From Euryarchaeota archaeon UBA53 (GTDB lineage: Archaea; Thermoplasmatota; Poseidoniia; Poseidoniales; Poseidoniaceae), in contig DAZU01000028.1 of assembly GCA_002507425.1 (NCBI GenBank), positions 1 through 7,316 on the forward strand: a DNA stretch of 7,316 nt, written 5' to 3'. Shown piece by piece: positions 5,973-7,316 of the stretch. The notes below the pieces were generated by a model, which made no database searches, was not told where the DNA came from, and was given only the letters and a program-made list of their open reading frames with translations. Made by a program: the position numbers and the translations under genes. How positions within the stretch are numbered: the stretch's first letter is position 1; each line of letters opens with the position of its first letter.

Positions 5973-7093
5973 TTGGGATTTCTGAAACTCCAAAGCTTGG
6001 GGTTCTGCAAGCGTTTTCACCATTTGAGAGTAAACTAAACTGGCTTTTATTAGCCGTACCAGTAACAATCTATTTTTCTCTCATTTCAAAAAATACTGAG
6101 ATGAGTTTCATATTCTCAATGATTGCAATTATGCCTCTTGCTCTTTTAATGGGGCACGCAACTGAAGAGATTGCTCTACGAACTAGTGAATCATTAGGAG
6201 GATTGTTGAACGCAACTTTTGGCAATGCTGTTGAAATGATAATTGCAGGGCTTGCAATTTACACAGCAGCAACTCAAGCAGATCAAGCAGAGACCATGAT
6301 TACGGTTGTCCAAGCTAGCTTAATTGGGAGCATTCTTGGCAATCTTTTGCTGGTTCTAGGTCTGGCATTGCTCTGGGGCGGAATAAACCATCAAAAGCAA
6401 ACCTTCAATCAACCAGCACTCAATATGAGTGGCTCATTAATGTTAATTGCAGTTCTTGCAATGTTAATTCCTGCCGCTGTGAAAATTGGTGGAGGGAAGC
6501 TAGACGATATCATAGAATTATCTAGGTATGCTGCTGTTGTCCTTTTGATAGTCTACGGGCTGGCCCTACTATTCCAATTCAAGACTCACTCACACATATT
6601 TGATGCTGAGGAAGGTAGCAGTCATGAAGAGCCTAGGATGACAAATAAAGATGCATGGACACTACTTATTTTAGCGACAGTTCTTGTAGGTTGGATGGCA
6701 GAAATACTAGTCCATTCAATCGATGATGCAGCAACAGAACTGAAACTCCCAACCCTGTTCATTGGAGTTATACTACTGCCTTTCTTCGGTAACGCAGCAG
6801 AGCACTTTACAGCAGTAATAGTAGCTGGAAAGGATAAGATGGATTTATCCCTGGCAATAGCGATTGGTTCCAGCGTTCAAATTGCGGTATTTGTCGCTCC
6901 ACTGATGGTTGTATTCGCATGGCTAATGGGTGTAGACCTCTCTCTTGAATTTGGTCCATTAGAAACAGCAGCCACCTTCATCTCAGTGCTTGTAGCCAAT
7001 TCTATTCTCAGAGACGGGACAACCAATTGGCTTGAGGGAGCGATGCTTCTAGCATGTTACATAATTCTAGGCTTGAGTTTCTGGATGATGTGA
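5969..7093 (+). CDS. Ca2+/H+ antiporter, CaxA/CAX family
   Basis: This cation/proton exchanger of the CaCA superfamily normally exports Ca2+ against H+. At 374 residues it matches the family. The two inverted alpha-repeats each carry the diagnostic GNAxE motif: GNAVE at 85-89 and GNAAE at 274-278. E89 and E278 correspond to the Ca2+-coordinating glutamates known from CAX structures. About eleven hydrophobic segments are visible, the first at 24-39. An acidic, His-containing loop (about 207-224, HIFDAEEGSSHEEP) links the two halves, as expected for this family. The start is TTG 5969, overlapping the surface-protein stop TGA 5970-5972 in the sequence TTGA. GGAG lies just upstream but too close for TTG 5969, so initiation may depend on coupling to the upstream gene. 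The next ATG (codon 45) would remove the first TM and is unlikely. Ion specificity (Ca2+ versus other divalent cations or Na+) is inferred. Confidence 0.92.
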   Translation: MIGISETPKLGVLQAFSPFESKLNWLLLAVPVTIYFSLISKNTEMSFIFSMIAIMPLALLMGHATEEIALRTSESLGGLLNATFGNAVEMIIAGLAIYTAATQADQAETMITVVQASLIGSILGNLLLVLGLALLWGGINHQKQTFNQPALNMSGSLMLIAVLAMLIPAAVKIGGGKLDDIIELSRYAAVVLLIVYGLALLFQFKTHSHIFDAEEGSSHEEPRMTNKDAWTLLILATVLVGWMAEILVHSIDDAATELKLPTLFIGVILLPFFGNAAEHFTAVIVAGKDKMDLSLAIAIGSSVQIAVFVAPLMVVFAWLMGVDLSLEFGPLETAATFISVLVANSILRDGTTNWLEGAMLLACYIILGLSFWMM

Positions 7094-7097
7094 GTAG

Positions 7098-7316
7098 ATG
7101 GATGTCAGCGGCGAATTTTGGGGTCGCTTCGATACGTGGGCTGGTCCGTCTTTTGGAGTGTTTCTCTTTGCAATAGGCGTCTACTTGATGTATAAGGGTG
7201 CAGAAAAAATCAAGCTATTTTCCTTCCTCACAGGTTGCGCAATCGGACAAATATCTAGCGCATTATTATTTGATAATTTGAGCGATTTTATTGACCTATC
7301 AGAAGGTGATTTTACA
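7098..7316 (+). CDS. Hypothetical membrane protein (partial, C-terminus beyond window)
   Basis: ATG 7098 opens a frame of 73 codons that reaches the window edge without a stop. It begins 4 bp after the antiporter stop, so it is almost certainly in the same transcript. The N-terminal 16 residues are polar with aromatic residues (MDVSGEFWGRFDTW). A hydrophobic segment follows at about 17-32 (PSFGVFLFAIGVYLMY), then a short Lys-rich loop (KGAEKIK), then a second hydrophobic stretch (about 40-57, LFSFLTGCAIGQISSALL) and an acidic end. That is a helical hairpin whose Lys loop would favour the cytoplasmic side. I do not recognise the family. It could be a small accessory to the antiporter or an unrelated multi-span protein. 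Confidence 0.75.
   Translation, partial: MDVSGEFWGRFDTWAGPSFGVFLFAIGVYLMYKGAEKIKLFSFLTGCAIGQISSALLFDNLSDFIDLSEGDFT

Noticed and set aside
5139..6068. Three minus-strand frames opposite the surface-protein and antiporter genes
   Set aside because: They lie antisense to well-supported genes and show no family motifs. The hydrophobic one near 5730-6068 mirrors the charged tail codons.

Overview
The window looks like a chromosomal segment of a euryarchaeal organism, most plausibly a marine Thermoplasmatota lineage such as Marine Group II (Poseidoniales). Direct evidence for an archaeon is an initiator tRNA with the A1:U72 end pair and three G:C pairs at the base of the anticodon stem, and an AK6-type nucleotide kinase. 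The assignment to Marine Group II is inference. It rests on protein style: PKD-type lipoprotein, very large Ig/Fn3-like surface protein with a charged cytoplasmic tail, CaxA-type antiporter. I saw no mobile element, CRISPR array or phage gene.

Layout: (1) 1-533, minus strand, the first 177 codons of a secreted lipoprotein that runs off the left edge, preceded by an unusual leader with a strong Shine-Dalgarno in front of an overlapping 11-codon ORF. (2) 634-708, plus strand, initiator tRNA-Met(CAU). (3) 720-1454, minus strand, an unrecognised helical protein, convergent with the tRNA and divergent from the next gene. (4) 1470 to the right edge, plus strand, five tightly packed genes: AK6-like kinase, CDP-alcohol phosphatidyltransferase, a roughly 1060-residue surface protein, a CaxA-type Ca2+/H+ antiporter and the start of a small membrane protein.

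The plus-strand cluster probably forms one or two transcription units. Gaps are about 32 bp (kinase to transferase), about 73 bp with inverted repeats (transferase to surface protein), a 3-bp overlap (surface protein to antiporter) and 4 bp (antiporter to last gene). All but the kinase act at or in the membrane: polar-lipid headgroup synthesis, a modular extracellular protein anchored by one C-terminal helix, and calcium export. The overlap of the surface-protein stop with the antiporter start suggests translational coupling. I infer a cell-envelope/calcium module, but nothing in the sequence proves that the products work together.
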